DNA of 48,097 bases from Candidatus Gallipaludibacter merdavium (GTDB lineage Bacteria; Bacteroidota; Bacteroidia; Bacteroidales; Paludibacteraceae), in contig JADIMG010000049.1 in NCBI GenBank assembly GCA_017694875.1, positions 1-48,097 on the forward strand, given 5' to 3'. Both the position numbers and the translations under genes were made by a program. Positions 9,711-16,801 of this stretch are shown here, in pieces. Position 1 is the first letter of the stretch; each line of letters opens with the position of its first letter. Below the pieces are notes generated by a model, which was not told where the DNA came from, did not search any database, and saw only the letters and a program-made list of their open reading frames with translations.

Positions 9711-12700
9711 TTATAAACCTAAACGCAATGTAAAGGTGAACTGTTTCGGAGTTGGCATAGCCACACCACCTGTATTAAAGAACTCAGGATCTTGCCCATT
9801 CAATTTCTTGTCAGCATACAGCAAGCAGAGGTTTGTTGCTTGCAACTTCAGAGCAAGTGATGTTACTTTATATCCCTCAAACCATTTTTTCGGGAAATCA
9901 TAACTTAATGATACATCTTTCAAACGGATGAAATCACCTTTTGCAACGCGCTCCGTAGAGAAGTTATACGCGTTATACAAACGTTGCAACTCAGAAGAAG
10001 TATATTTCTGAATCAATCGTTTATCCGGAATTGTTGGAATATTAGTATAAGCTTCATCACCTTGAGTCACCCAACGGTTTGCAAATTCTCTTGGAAGTGC
10101 GGTCATATCATCATATGAATATGAGAATACTGGATCAAGACGTATAACATTACCAAATGAATAAGTAAGGAATACATTCAAAGAGAATCCTTTGTAAGAG
10201 AATGTATTACCGAATCCACCAGTAATTATCGGATCGGTCGGTCCTTCATATACCAAAATATCTTCCAAGCCTGTACGTTGCTGGAAATTGATTTCAGACA
10301 ATGGCAATTCACTTCCATCAGTTTTCTTGAATGTTGGCAAACCTTCTTCATTCAGTCCTGCAAAGTTCAAGGAGAACAAAGAACGTACTGGATAACCTTC
10401 CAAAGCATATCCGCCACCATATACCATGTTAATCATATTAGCATGTGACTCCAAAGCCGTAATTTTATTTTGAGCATCAGAGAAAGTCAAGTCTGTTGTC
10501 CAAGTAAAATCTTTTGTTTTAATATTTACAGTAGACAAAGTTCCTTCAACACCATATGAACTCATGTTAGCAACGTTAGCATATTTCAAAACCACACCAC
10601 CAACACCTGGGGTTGTAGTAATACCAATCAAGTCAAAGTTTTCACGGGTATAAAAGTCGGCTGAAAGGTTAATTCTGTTATTCAAGAAACCCAAATCCCA
10701 ACCGATGTTGAACTCGTATTTCTTTTCATATGTCAATTCGCTGTTTTCCAAATCACCCAATACGATACCAGATTCTTGGTCACCAGCATTAGGTCTCCAA
10801 GGCGTATCAGCAATATAAACAGGCAAAGAGTTAGTTACGAAAGCAGGACCACGGTCGGCAGTCAAAGAATAAGAAGCACGTAACGTAGAGTGTGTCCAAG
10901 CATCTTCAAATGTATTTCTCCACCAATTTTCTTCATGCATATTCCATGCAGCAGAAACGTTCCAGGTCGGCAGCCAACGAGCTTTACGGGAACGACCCAA
11001 CTTATTAGAACCTTCGTAACGGAATGTTCCATTCAAAGTATACCTTCTATTGTATGAATAGGTAGCCATTGCAAAGAAAGCCAAGTTACGTGAATAAGTC
11101 CATGAATCATAATAATATTCAGCACCTTCTTCTTTCAATTGCTTAAAGATTTGAGGATCCCAGAAAGGAGTACTACCATTGTCATATTGCATACCCCAAC
11201 CACGGAACCAGGTTTCCTGACGGTCGATAGAATTCAATTCAGCACCTGCAAACAAGTTAAGCAAATGCTTTTCGCCATCAAATGCAGTATTATAAGCTGC
11301 AGTTGCACGCAAGTCCAAACTACTCATTGAGTTTGTTGTTACGGTGTAAATACCTGTTCCTTCTGGAAGCACACATACTGGCAATGCAGAAGGATCATCC
11401 GGATCTCTATACAGATATTTATTAGCATCACGAATAGTAGCATCTTCAGGATAAATACCTGCACGATATGCATTAGCCTGGTTAGAAGCCTCATGTATAT
11501 GATGCTCTTGTTTTGCATTTTGGTAACGATAAGAAACCAAACCATTGATTTCAAGACCCTTAACTGGCTTATACTTTAATTCACCTTGGAACTTAACATC
11601 CATGATATTGATATCAATGTAGTTGCGTTGCAACTCATTGAAGATATTAAAGTCCGTATAGTTACGACGATAATATTCATCTGGATCCAGAGCGCGAGAT
11701 GTATTGATAGCATAGCTATAAGGGTTGATATCAAAATCACGGGTTACAGCACCATTCACTACGTCAAGCGTACTATTGGTTGTACCAGGAGCAGTTTGCT
11801 TACGATAAGAAGCATTGGACAGCAATGCAAAAGTCAAATTTTTGAGAATGTCATATGAACCGTTAAAATTAGCCGTATAACGCTGTACATCATTCGAAAG
11901 CGTCCATCCTGGATCATACATGGCAGACATAGAAGCATAGTAACGAGCTTTGTCCGTACCTGCAGACATACTTACTGCATGATTCTGCATCAAATTATTT
12001 TGGAACAACCTGTCAAACCAATCTGTATTGCGAAGTTCTGCTTCCTGCAAATACGCATTACGCGCAGCAGGAGTATTTGCCAACATATATGAACCAGTCG
12101 ATTCATCATACGTATTAATCAACTCATACATCTTACCATATACACCATAATTGTTGGCTGAATTCAAAGTTGTAAATTCCAACAATCCTTTGTCTGCCAT
12201 CTGTTTATTGATAGACATTTGCTCTTGAGAGTTGGAAATATTAAAATTACGATAATTCGGTTTGAGACGATAGGTTAATTCTCCCGTATAACTCAAACGG
12301 CTTACACCTTGTTTTCCTTTTTTTGTGGTTACAACAATTACACCCGCCATAGCGCGAGCACCATAAATAGAAGTGGCTGAACCGTCTTTCAAAATCTGGA
12401 AACTTTCGATATCATCGGCATTCAAGCCTGCAATGGCAGAAGCAATAAGCGTTGCAGCATCACCAGAAGAAAGGTCATCACTAGAAACTTCAACAGCGTC
12501 TTCCAAAACGACACCATCAACCACCCAAAGCGGTTTAGAGCTACCATAGATAGAAGTTGCACCACGCACACGAATCTTTGGAGCAGTACCAAACGTACCT
12601 GACACACTTTGTACAGACACACCAGCAGCACGACCTTCCAACGAACGGCTGACATCAGCCACACCATCCAACTTAGTCTTGTCTGCGTCGATTTGTGTTG

Positions 12701-13046
12701 TTGCACCTGTCGTCATACGTTTATCGAGCACCTGCATACCCGTTACAACGACTTCTTGGATTTCTTGCGTTTCCGCTTTCAAGGTTACTTTCATGTGAGC
12801 TTTGATTGGAAGCTCTTGAACTTGATAACCTACGTAAGAAAACCTAATGGTTTTTGCATCACTCGGAACCGATAATTCAAAATGACCGTCAAAGTCAGTG
12901 ATGGTTCCCAACGTAGTTCCTGGGACGGTTACGTTTACGCCTATGGCAGGCCCCATGTCATCGTAAACAGTACCTTCCACTTTTGTCTGAGCGTATAGTA
13001 CCATTGCTATACAGCTTAAAACAAGAGAGAGAATAACTTTTTTCAT
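9711..13046 (-). CDS. SusC/RagA-family TonB-linked outer membrane transporter
   Basis: A 1111-residue TonB-dependent channel. A signal peptide (about 1-20, ending LYAQ) is followed by a carboxypeptidase-regulatory-like beta-sandwich (about 23-95, with TDFDGHFELSVP and FSYVGYQ), then the EVVVTG TonB-box region, the plug (SLEGRAAGVSVQSVSG... IRVRGATSI... PLWVVDGV... ILKDGSATSIYGARAMAGVI) and a long 22-strand-type barrel ending in a terminal aromatic-rich strand (FTFTLRLGL). It has no N-terminal STN signalling domain, so it is unlikely to signal to an anti-sigma factor directly. It is the first gene of the five-gene operon and has a recognisable promoter and an approximately 85-base leader. Confidence 0.96.
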   Translation of the reverse strand: MKKVILSLVLSCIAMVLYAQTKVEGTVYDDMGPAIGVNVTVPGTTLGTITDFDGHFELSVPSDAKTIRFSYVGYQVQELPIKAHMKVTLKAETQEIQEVVVTGMQVLDKRMTTGATTQIDADKTKLDGVADVSRSLEGRAAGVSVQSVSGTFGTAPKIRVRGATSIYGSSKPLWVVDGVVLEDAVEVSSDDLSSGDAATLIASAIAGLNADDIESFQILKDGSATSIYGARAMAGVIVVTTKKGKQGVSRLSYTGELTYRLKPNYRNFNISNSQEQMSINKQMADKGLLEFTTLNSANNYGVYGKMYELINTYDESTGSYMLANTPAARNAYLQEAELRNTDWFDRLFQNNLMQNHAVSMSAGTDKARYYASMSAMYDPGWTLSNDVQRYTANFNGSYDILKNLTFALLSNASYRKQTAPGTTNSTLDVVNGAVTRDFDINPYSYAINTSRALDPDEYYRRNYTDFNIFNELQRNYIDINIMDVKFQGELKYKPVKGLEINGLVSYRYQNAKQEHHIHEASNQANAYRAGIYPEDATIRDANKYLYRDPDDPSALPVCVLPEGTGIYTVTTNSMSSLDLRATAAYNTAFDGEKHLLNLFAGAELNSIDRQETWFRGWGMQYDNGSTPFWDPQIFKQLKEEGAEYYYDSWTYSRNLAFFAMATYSYNRRYTLNGTFRYEGSNKLGRSRKARWLPTWNVSAAWNMHEENWWRNTFEDAWTHSTLRASYSLTADRGPAFVTNSLPVYIADTPWRPNAGDQESGIVLGDLENSELTYEKKYEFNIGWDLGFLNNRINLSADFYTRENFDLIGITTTPGVGGVVLKYANVANMSSYGVEGTLSTVNIKTKDFTWTTDLTFSDAQNKITALESHANMINMVYGGGYALEGYPVRSLFSLNFAGLNEEGLPTFKKTDGSELPLSEINFQQRTGLEDILVYEGPTDPIITGGFGNTFSYKGFSLNVFLTYSFGNVIRLDPVFSYSYDDMTALPREFANRWVTQGDEAYTNIPTIPDKRLIQKYTSSELQRLYNAYNFSTERVAKGDFIRLKDVSLSYDFPKKWFEGYKVTSLALKLQATNLCLLYADKKLNGQDPEFFNTGGVAMPTPKQFTFTLRLGL

Positions 13047-13138
13047 AAATACTTAAAACGTTGAACAATAGTATTTCGTGATATATTTTTTGCATACGTT
13101 TTACAGATGTTTTAAGATTCCGTAAAAACTTGCAGGGG

Positions 13139-13169
13139 CAAAGATATATTTTTCCCTTTTAAAAAACAA
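13139..13169 (-). promoter_or_regulatory. Promoter of the SusC/SusD-metallohydrolase operon
   Basis: On the minus strand the -7 box TATCTTTG (13139-13146) matches TAnnTTTG exactly, and a TTG (13167-13169) lies 20 bases upstream as the -33 element. The leader to the susC-like ATG would be about 85 bases. Confidence 0.7.
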
Positions 13170-13680
13170 GTCATCCAATGAACAAAATCACGATTTTAAC
13201 AGAGAAAGTTCTCCTTTTCGGAAGCAAAAGACTCAATTCACTGACAAAAAAGCCGTTCAGAACACTGCTTTAAAACATAAATCAAAAACAAATCAATCGG
13301 AATCATCTTTTAAACACTCTGAAATTCAAAGAATTAAATAGACAAGGCAACAGCCTTCAAACCAGATGTAAAGAAAATAATCCTCTACATAATGCATTGG
13401 AAGCAATAGTATGCAATATCCAATCAAAAAGTTAGCAATTTCATTATTTTTTACAGAAATGATGCTTATTGGAAAGCCAGAATGTCATAATCAGCGTCCA
13501 TAAGTACGCAAAAGTCTCTATAGAAACTGTACAAATGACACGATGCCACTAAAAAATCTATTCTGTAAGCAAATTAAAGCTTTACGATAAAAATATCAAA
13601 CCAAAAGCAACATAATAAATTAGAAATTATTACGGCTGGATAAGTTTTCTTACATTCACCTCACACAAATGCCTCACAAT
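13170..13680. other. AT-rich intergenic stretch with no visible gene
   Basis: This is the bulk of a 697-base gap between the SusC-like gene and the HD-domain gene. I see no reading frame with coding character, no tRNA-like fold, no tandem repeats and no exact TAnnTTTG box on either strand beyond the promoter at 13139-13169 and the terminator near 13681-13701. It could hold upstream regulatory sites for the SusC operon. Confidence 0.5.
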
Positions 13681-13701
13681 AAAAAACATTGCTCCAGCAA
13701 T
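13681..13701 (-). terminator. Terminator downstream of the HD-domain gene
   Basis: Stem 13688-13692 with 13697-13701, loop 13693-13696, followed on the minus strand by six T residues (complement of 13681-13686). The stem is short (5 bp), so strength is uncertain. Confidence 0.5.
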
Positions 13702-13743
13702 AATACAATCTACGTAACAAAGTGACTGATTAAAGAAAAGGGT

Positions 13744-14331
13744 CTATTCCGAAAATAACTGTGCCCATTTATCAAACTTTGCTACAGAATTTTCCCCAAA
13801 CTTCTCCATCTTTTTCCTAACCGTCTCCATGGGCGTTTCCTGCCCAACCCTCGTTTTAGAATAAAACTTATCTGCATAAGCGACCAACTGTTCTTCTATC
13901 GTTTGAGGTTCATATATTCTATTATCTGGCAAAGGAAGATGTTCTCTTTCTATCTGCTCTTTTGTGATTCCCGTTCCCGTATGACGCTCCGCTACTAATG
14001 CATGCCTTGACAAATTCATACTACGCAACAAATCAGCTCCCAAATATCCATGTTCAATATATAGATGAGTTCCAAAACATTCTATTGAAGGAGCGTTACA
14101 CATAAAAATTCCTATGTCGTGAAGAAACGCAGCCTCATATACAAAGCGCCAGTCAGCATTCAAATCTGGACGTGCGATTGCTATTCTAAGAAGCCGTTTA
14201 GCAACCTGTTCACTATGCACCAAAAGTATATCATGAACACGAGTCGTCTCTGGATAATATTTCTGCAAAACAGGTAATGCAAAATCCCTAGCCTTTTCGT
14301 AAATTTGCTCTTGCGTTTGCTGATATTCCAT
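13744..14331 (-). CDS. HD-domain metal-dependent phosphohydrolase
   Basis: A 195-residue cytoplasmic protein (no signal peptide) with the HD superfamily metal ligands in order: His39 (LLVHSEQVAK), His71-Asp72 (AAFLHDIGIF), His94 and His117 (further histidines typical of the HDIG type), and Asp154 (AYADKFYSKT). HD proteins of this size hydrolyse nucleotides or phosphoesters; the substrate here cannot be read from sequence. It starts 5 bases after the stop of the upstream surface-lipoprotein gene, so they form a tight two-gene operon despite acting in different compartments. A short terminator hairpin follows. Confidence 0.88.
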   Translation of the reverse strand: MEYQQTQEQIYEKARDFALPVLQKYYPETTRVHDILLVHSEQVAKRLLRIAIARPDLNADWRFVYEAAFLHDIGIFMCNAPSIECFGTHLYIEHGYLGADLLRSMNLSRHALVAERHTGTGITKEQIEREHLPLPDNRIYEPQTIEEQLVAYADKFYSKTRVGQETPMETVRKKMEKFGENSVAKFDKWAQLFSE

Positions 14332-14336
14332 AATAC

Positions 14337-15512
14337 CTATTCTTCTAAAAGATTCAAATCGACCGCCTTTGATAATTCCGTAGATGTCTCACCCAGCCAT
14401 CCACAAACCTGTAAGACTCCCGTATACACTCTCACAAAATGAATGCCGGGAAGATAAACACGTTTCCCATTCTCATCCACGGCCCAATTAATATCAAAGC
14501 TGATTTTATCCAATTTATTGTTGGGATGTGCATCCACATATCCCCAATCATAGGCATAGAGTATCCATCTGCTACCATCGCCATAATAATCTTCTGCATT
14601 ATCAGGCAAGCGGGTTCCTTGGTACAACAAAGTATCTGAATCAATCCAAGATGGGAAATAATTTTGTGAATGATAAGCATTTTGCTGCAAATAACCATAT
14701 TGTCCCTTGGAGTCTTTCCACAAAACACCTTTATGTCTCATAGTATCAGTAGAAAGGGTATCTTGCCGATAATAAACCACTTCATATCGATGCGTCGTAT
14801 TTTCATTATTATATTCACTTCCAGCCAATTCATACCAAGGGTCATCTGGGATTCCATTACCATTCACATCCATGGCCACCATAACTATACCAGGTTCACT
14901 ACTACCCCCCAAACGATCAAGAGATGTATCATAATAAGCATTCCCATAAATTGCAAAATCCAATTTTCCCGGCATGTTTATCAAACAATGGTCAAAACCA
15001 AAAGTCACATATCCACCATAAGAACCTAAAGATATCAACGTATTTTGTGTACCGACAATACATTCCCTTACCTTTTGCAACATTGTCTCTTCCGAATCTC
15101 CATCTTCATATGCAGGCATTTTATTGACAAATTGCCCTGGAGCAGGACAAAATTCATATACCTCTGAAATATAGGGGCTATATGCCACCTCTTCTTCCCA
15201 TACCCTGATATGAACTTCATGCACATAAGGATTAAGGGAGTCAATTAATTGAAGGCGAACTGTATAATCGCCTGGTGTTGCCGTACAGAAATACAAATCT
15301 CGCTGGGACGAAATAAGTGAGTCACTCCCATTGACATCAAGTTGTGTCCAACGGTAAGCTTGTGACTCATATTGCGGATGCAAGACTAGCAATTTCATCC
15401 GCTCAATACTATACTGGCTATCTATGCCCAACCCGACAATTTCTGGTTTTGGTTGGCAAGAAGATTGAACAAGCAACAAAAACGATATTATGGAAATCAA
15501 GATTTTTTTCAT
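14337..15512 (-). CDS. Surface lipoprotein, Bacteroidetes 'cell surface protein' type
   Basis: A 391-residue predicted lipoprotein (hydrophobic leader ending SSC, Cys19; the lipobox is imperfect because Gln occupies -3). After an Ig/PKD-like segment (about 25-130) comes a region with the recognisable stretches YEFCPAPGQFVNKMP, ISLGSYGGYVTFGFDH, GSSEPGIVMVAMDVNGNG and PWYELAGSEY. From memory, proteins with this block are annotated as 'cell surface' or PKD-domain proteins in Bacteroides, and some lie in cobalamin-uptake loci beside BtuG-type proteins. I cannot check this, and no BtuB-like gene or cobalamin riboswitch is present here. The segment DVNGNGIPDDPW resembles a calcium-binding Asp/Asn loop. 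No promoter of the standard form was found upstream. Confidence 0.75.
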   Translation of the reverse strand: MKKILISIISFLLLVQSSCQPKPEIVGLGIDSQYSIERMKLLVLHPQYESQAYRWTQLDVNGSDSLISSQRDLYFCTATPGDYTVRLQLIDSLNPYVHEVHIRVWEEEVAYSPYISEVYEFCPAPGQFVNKMPAYEDGDSEETMLQKVRECIVGTQNTLISLGSYGGYVTFGFDHCLINMPGKLDFAIYGNAYYDTSLDRLGGSSEPGIVMVAMDVNGNGIPDDPWYELAGSEYNNENTTHRYEVVYYRQDTLSTDTMRHKGVLWKDSKGQYGYLQQNAYHSQNYFPSWIDSDTLLYQGTRLPDNAEDYYGDGSRWILYAYDWGYVDAHPNNKLDKISFDINWAVDENGKRVYLPGIHFVRVYTGVLQVCGWLGETSTELSKAVDLNLLEE

Positions 15513-15627
15513 AATCTACTTGTATCTTGCAAAAAACAGCAATTACTTCAGCCAATTCTCACCATCTCATTCAAAACCCATAAACAAATGGCCCCTAAAA
15601 AAACACAATGGGAAATAGAAAGCAGAA

Positions 15628-15657
15628 GAGGAGCGCCCAATGCCATAGACACTCCTC
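15628..15657. terminator. Hairpin between ompH and the surface-lipoprotein gene
   Basis: Positions 15628-15635 pair with 15650-15657 (8 bp, one wobble) after the last OmpH-type gene. The downstream T-tract is poor, so this could be an imperfect terminator or an mRNA-stabilising end. Confidence 0.4.
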
Positions 15658-15682
15658 CACTATAGTAAAAACTCAAAAGTTA

Positions 15683-16180
15683 TTATTTAATACCCAATTT
15701 AGCCTTTACCAATGGCAGTACATCATTTGCGTCTGTACCCTGATAAAGAACCACCTGTGTAGCAGTATCAAAAATATAGGTATATCCATTCTCCGTTCCC
15801 ACAGCATTAATGGCATCTCTAATTTTTTGGATAACTGGTCCAAAAAGCGCTTCCTGCTGCTTTTGTATATCCGTTTGAGCTGTCTGCTGGAAAGTAGCAA
15901 TGCGTTGTTCCATTTCCATCAATTCACTTTGACGTGTTTCCTTGATGCTGGGAGCCATTGTTTCTGCACTCTCCTGGAATTGCTGTACTTTGGCAAAATA
16001 TTCTTCACGCATTTTCAACATTTCATCTTCATATGTCTTTGCCAAATTAGACAATTGGGTCTCAATAGAATCACGCTCTGGCATCAAGGCAATCAATTCC
16101 TGCGTATTAATATGACCGAATTTATTCTGAGCAAAAACCATGCATGGCAAAAAAGCCAACAAAAGAACTATTTTCTTCAT
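15683..16180 (-). CDS. ompH: OmpH/Skp-family periplasmic chaperone (second copy)
   Basis: A 165-residue secreted protein with a signal peptide ending MVFAQ. It then has the Skp architecture: a short beta start (KFGHINTQELIALMPE), long charged coiled-coil helices (about 35-120) and a returning beta segment (YTYIFDTATQVVLYQGTDANDV). Skp-type trimers hold unfolded outer membrane proteins for delivery to BamA. It is the second of two paralogues behind bamA, 57 bases after the first. It appears to have its own promoter overlapping the 3' end of that gene, so it may be expressed separately from the bam operon. Confidence 0.9.
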   Translation of the reverse strand: MKKIVLLLAFLPCMVFAQNKFGHINTQELIALMPERDSIETQLSNLAKTYEDEMLKMREEYFAKVQQFQESAETMAPSIKETRQSELMEMEQRIATFQQTAQTDIQKQQEALFGPVIQKIRDAINAVGTENGYTYIFDTATQVVLYQGTDANDVLPLVKAKLGIK

Positions 16181-16224
16181 CGTGTTATCCGTTTAGTTAT
16201 ATTATTAATTTCAAATTTCAAACG

Positions 16225-16255
16225 CAAAGATACGGGTTTATTTTGAATATCCCAA
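16225..16255 (-). promoter_or_regulatory. Internal promoter for the second OmpH/Skp gene
   Basis: TATCTTTG on the minus strand (16225-16232) is preceded after 20 bases by TTG (16253-16255). The -33 element lies within the final codons of the first OmpH gene. The leader to the ATG at 16180 is about 38 bases. Confidence 0.65.
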
Positions 16256-16753
16256 TTTTTCCAGCACTTGGTCACTTATATCCAGCTTTGGAGCTGAATA
16301 AATTAGGCTCATATCTGAAGAGCGGTCAATAACCATATCATATCCTTTCATTTGAGCCACTTCCTGAATTGCCGTATAAATTTCATCCTGAATTGGCTTC
16401 ATCAGACTTTCACGTTTCTTGAACAGCTCACCGTCCTGACCGAAATACTTGCGTTTCAGTTCATTCGCCTCCTTTTCCTTTGCAACAATCTCTTCCTCAC
16501 GCTGTACTTTCATTTCATCTGAAAGGAAAACCAGCTCTGTCTGATAGTTTTTATACATCGTCTGTACTTCCTGCAATTTTGATTCCACTTCCTTCTGCCA
16601 TTTCTTCGATACAATACTTAGTTGTTCATTTGCAGTCTCATAAGAAGGTACATTTTTCAGGATATACTGCATATCTACCAATGCATACTTTTGTGCCATC
16701 ATCGGCATTGCGGTACAAAGAATTATCACTACCGCTGCAAACATTTTTTTCAT
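16238..16753 (-). CDS. ompH: OmpH/Skp-family periplasmic chaperone (first copy)
   Basis: A Skp-like chaperone of about 171 residues. I prefer the ATG at 16753, which gives a leader MKKMFAAVVII ending MMAQ. Three further ATGs up to 16765 are in frame. Mature features are KYALVDMQYILKNVPSYE, a long Glu/Lys-rich coiled coil (about 45-120) and a C-terminal strand region (YDMVIDRSSDMSLIYSAP) ending in LEKLGYSK. It lies about 48 bases downstream of bamA and should be co-transcribed with it. It is clearly paralogous to, but diverged from, the following OmpH gene; such pairs are usual in Bacteroidetes. Confidence 0.92.
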   Translation of the reverse strand: MKKMFAAVVIILCTAMPMMAQKYALVDMQYILKNVPSYETANEQLSIVSKKWQKEVESKLQEVQTMYKNYQTELVFLSDEMKVQREEEIVAKEKEANELKRKYFGQDGELFKKRESLMKPIQDEIYTAIQEVAQMKGYDMVIDRSSDMSLIYSAPKLDISDQVLEKLGYSK

Positions 16754-16801
16754 AGGCATCATCATTTAATTTATATCATAAACGGTTAGGTAATCTATCC
16801 A

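Noticed and set aside
15513-15682. Possible cobalamin riboswitch upstream of the surface lipoprotein gene
   Set aside because: The interval is only 170 bases, already contains the ompH-side hairpin, and shows no B12-box-like sequence.
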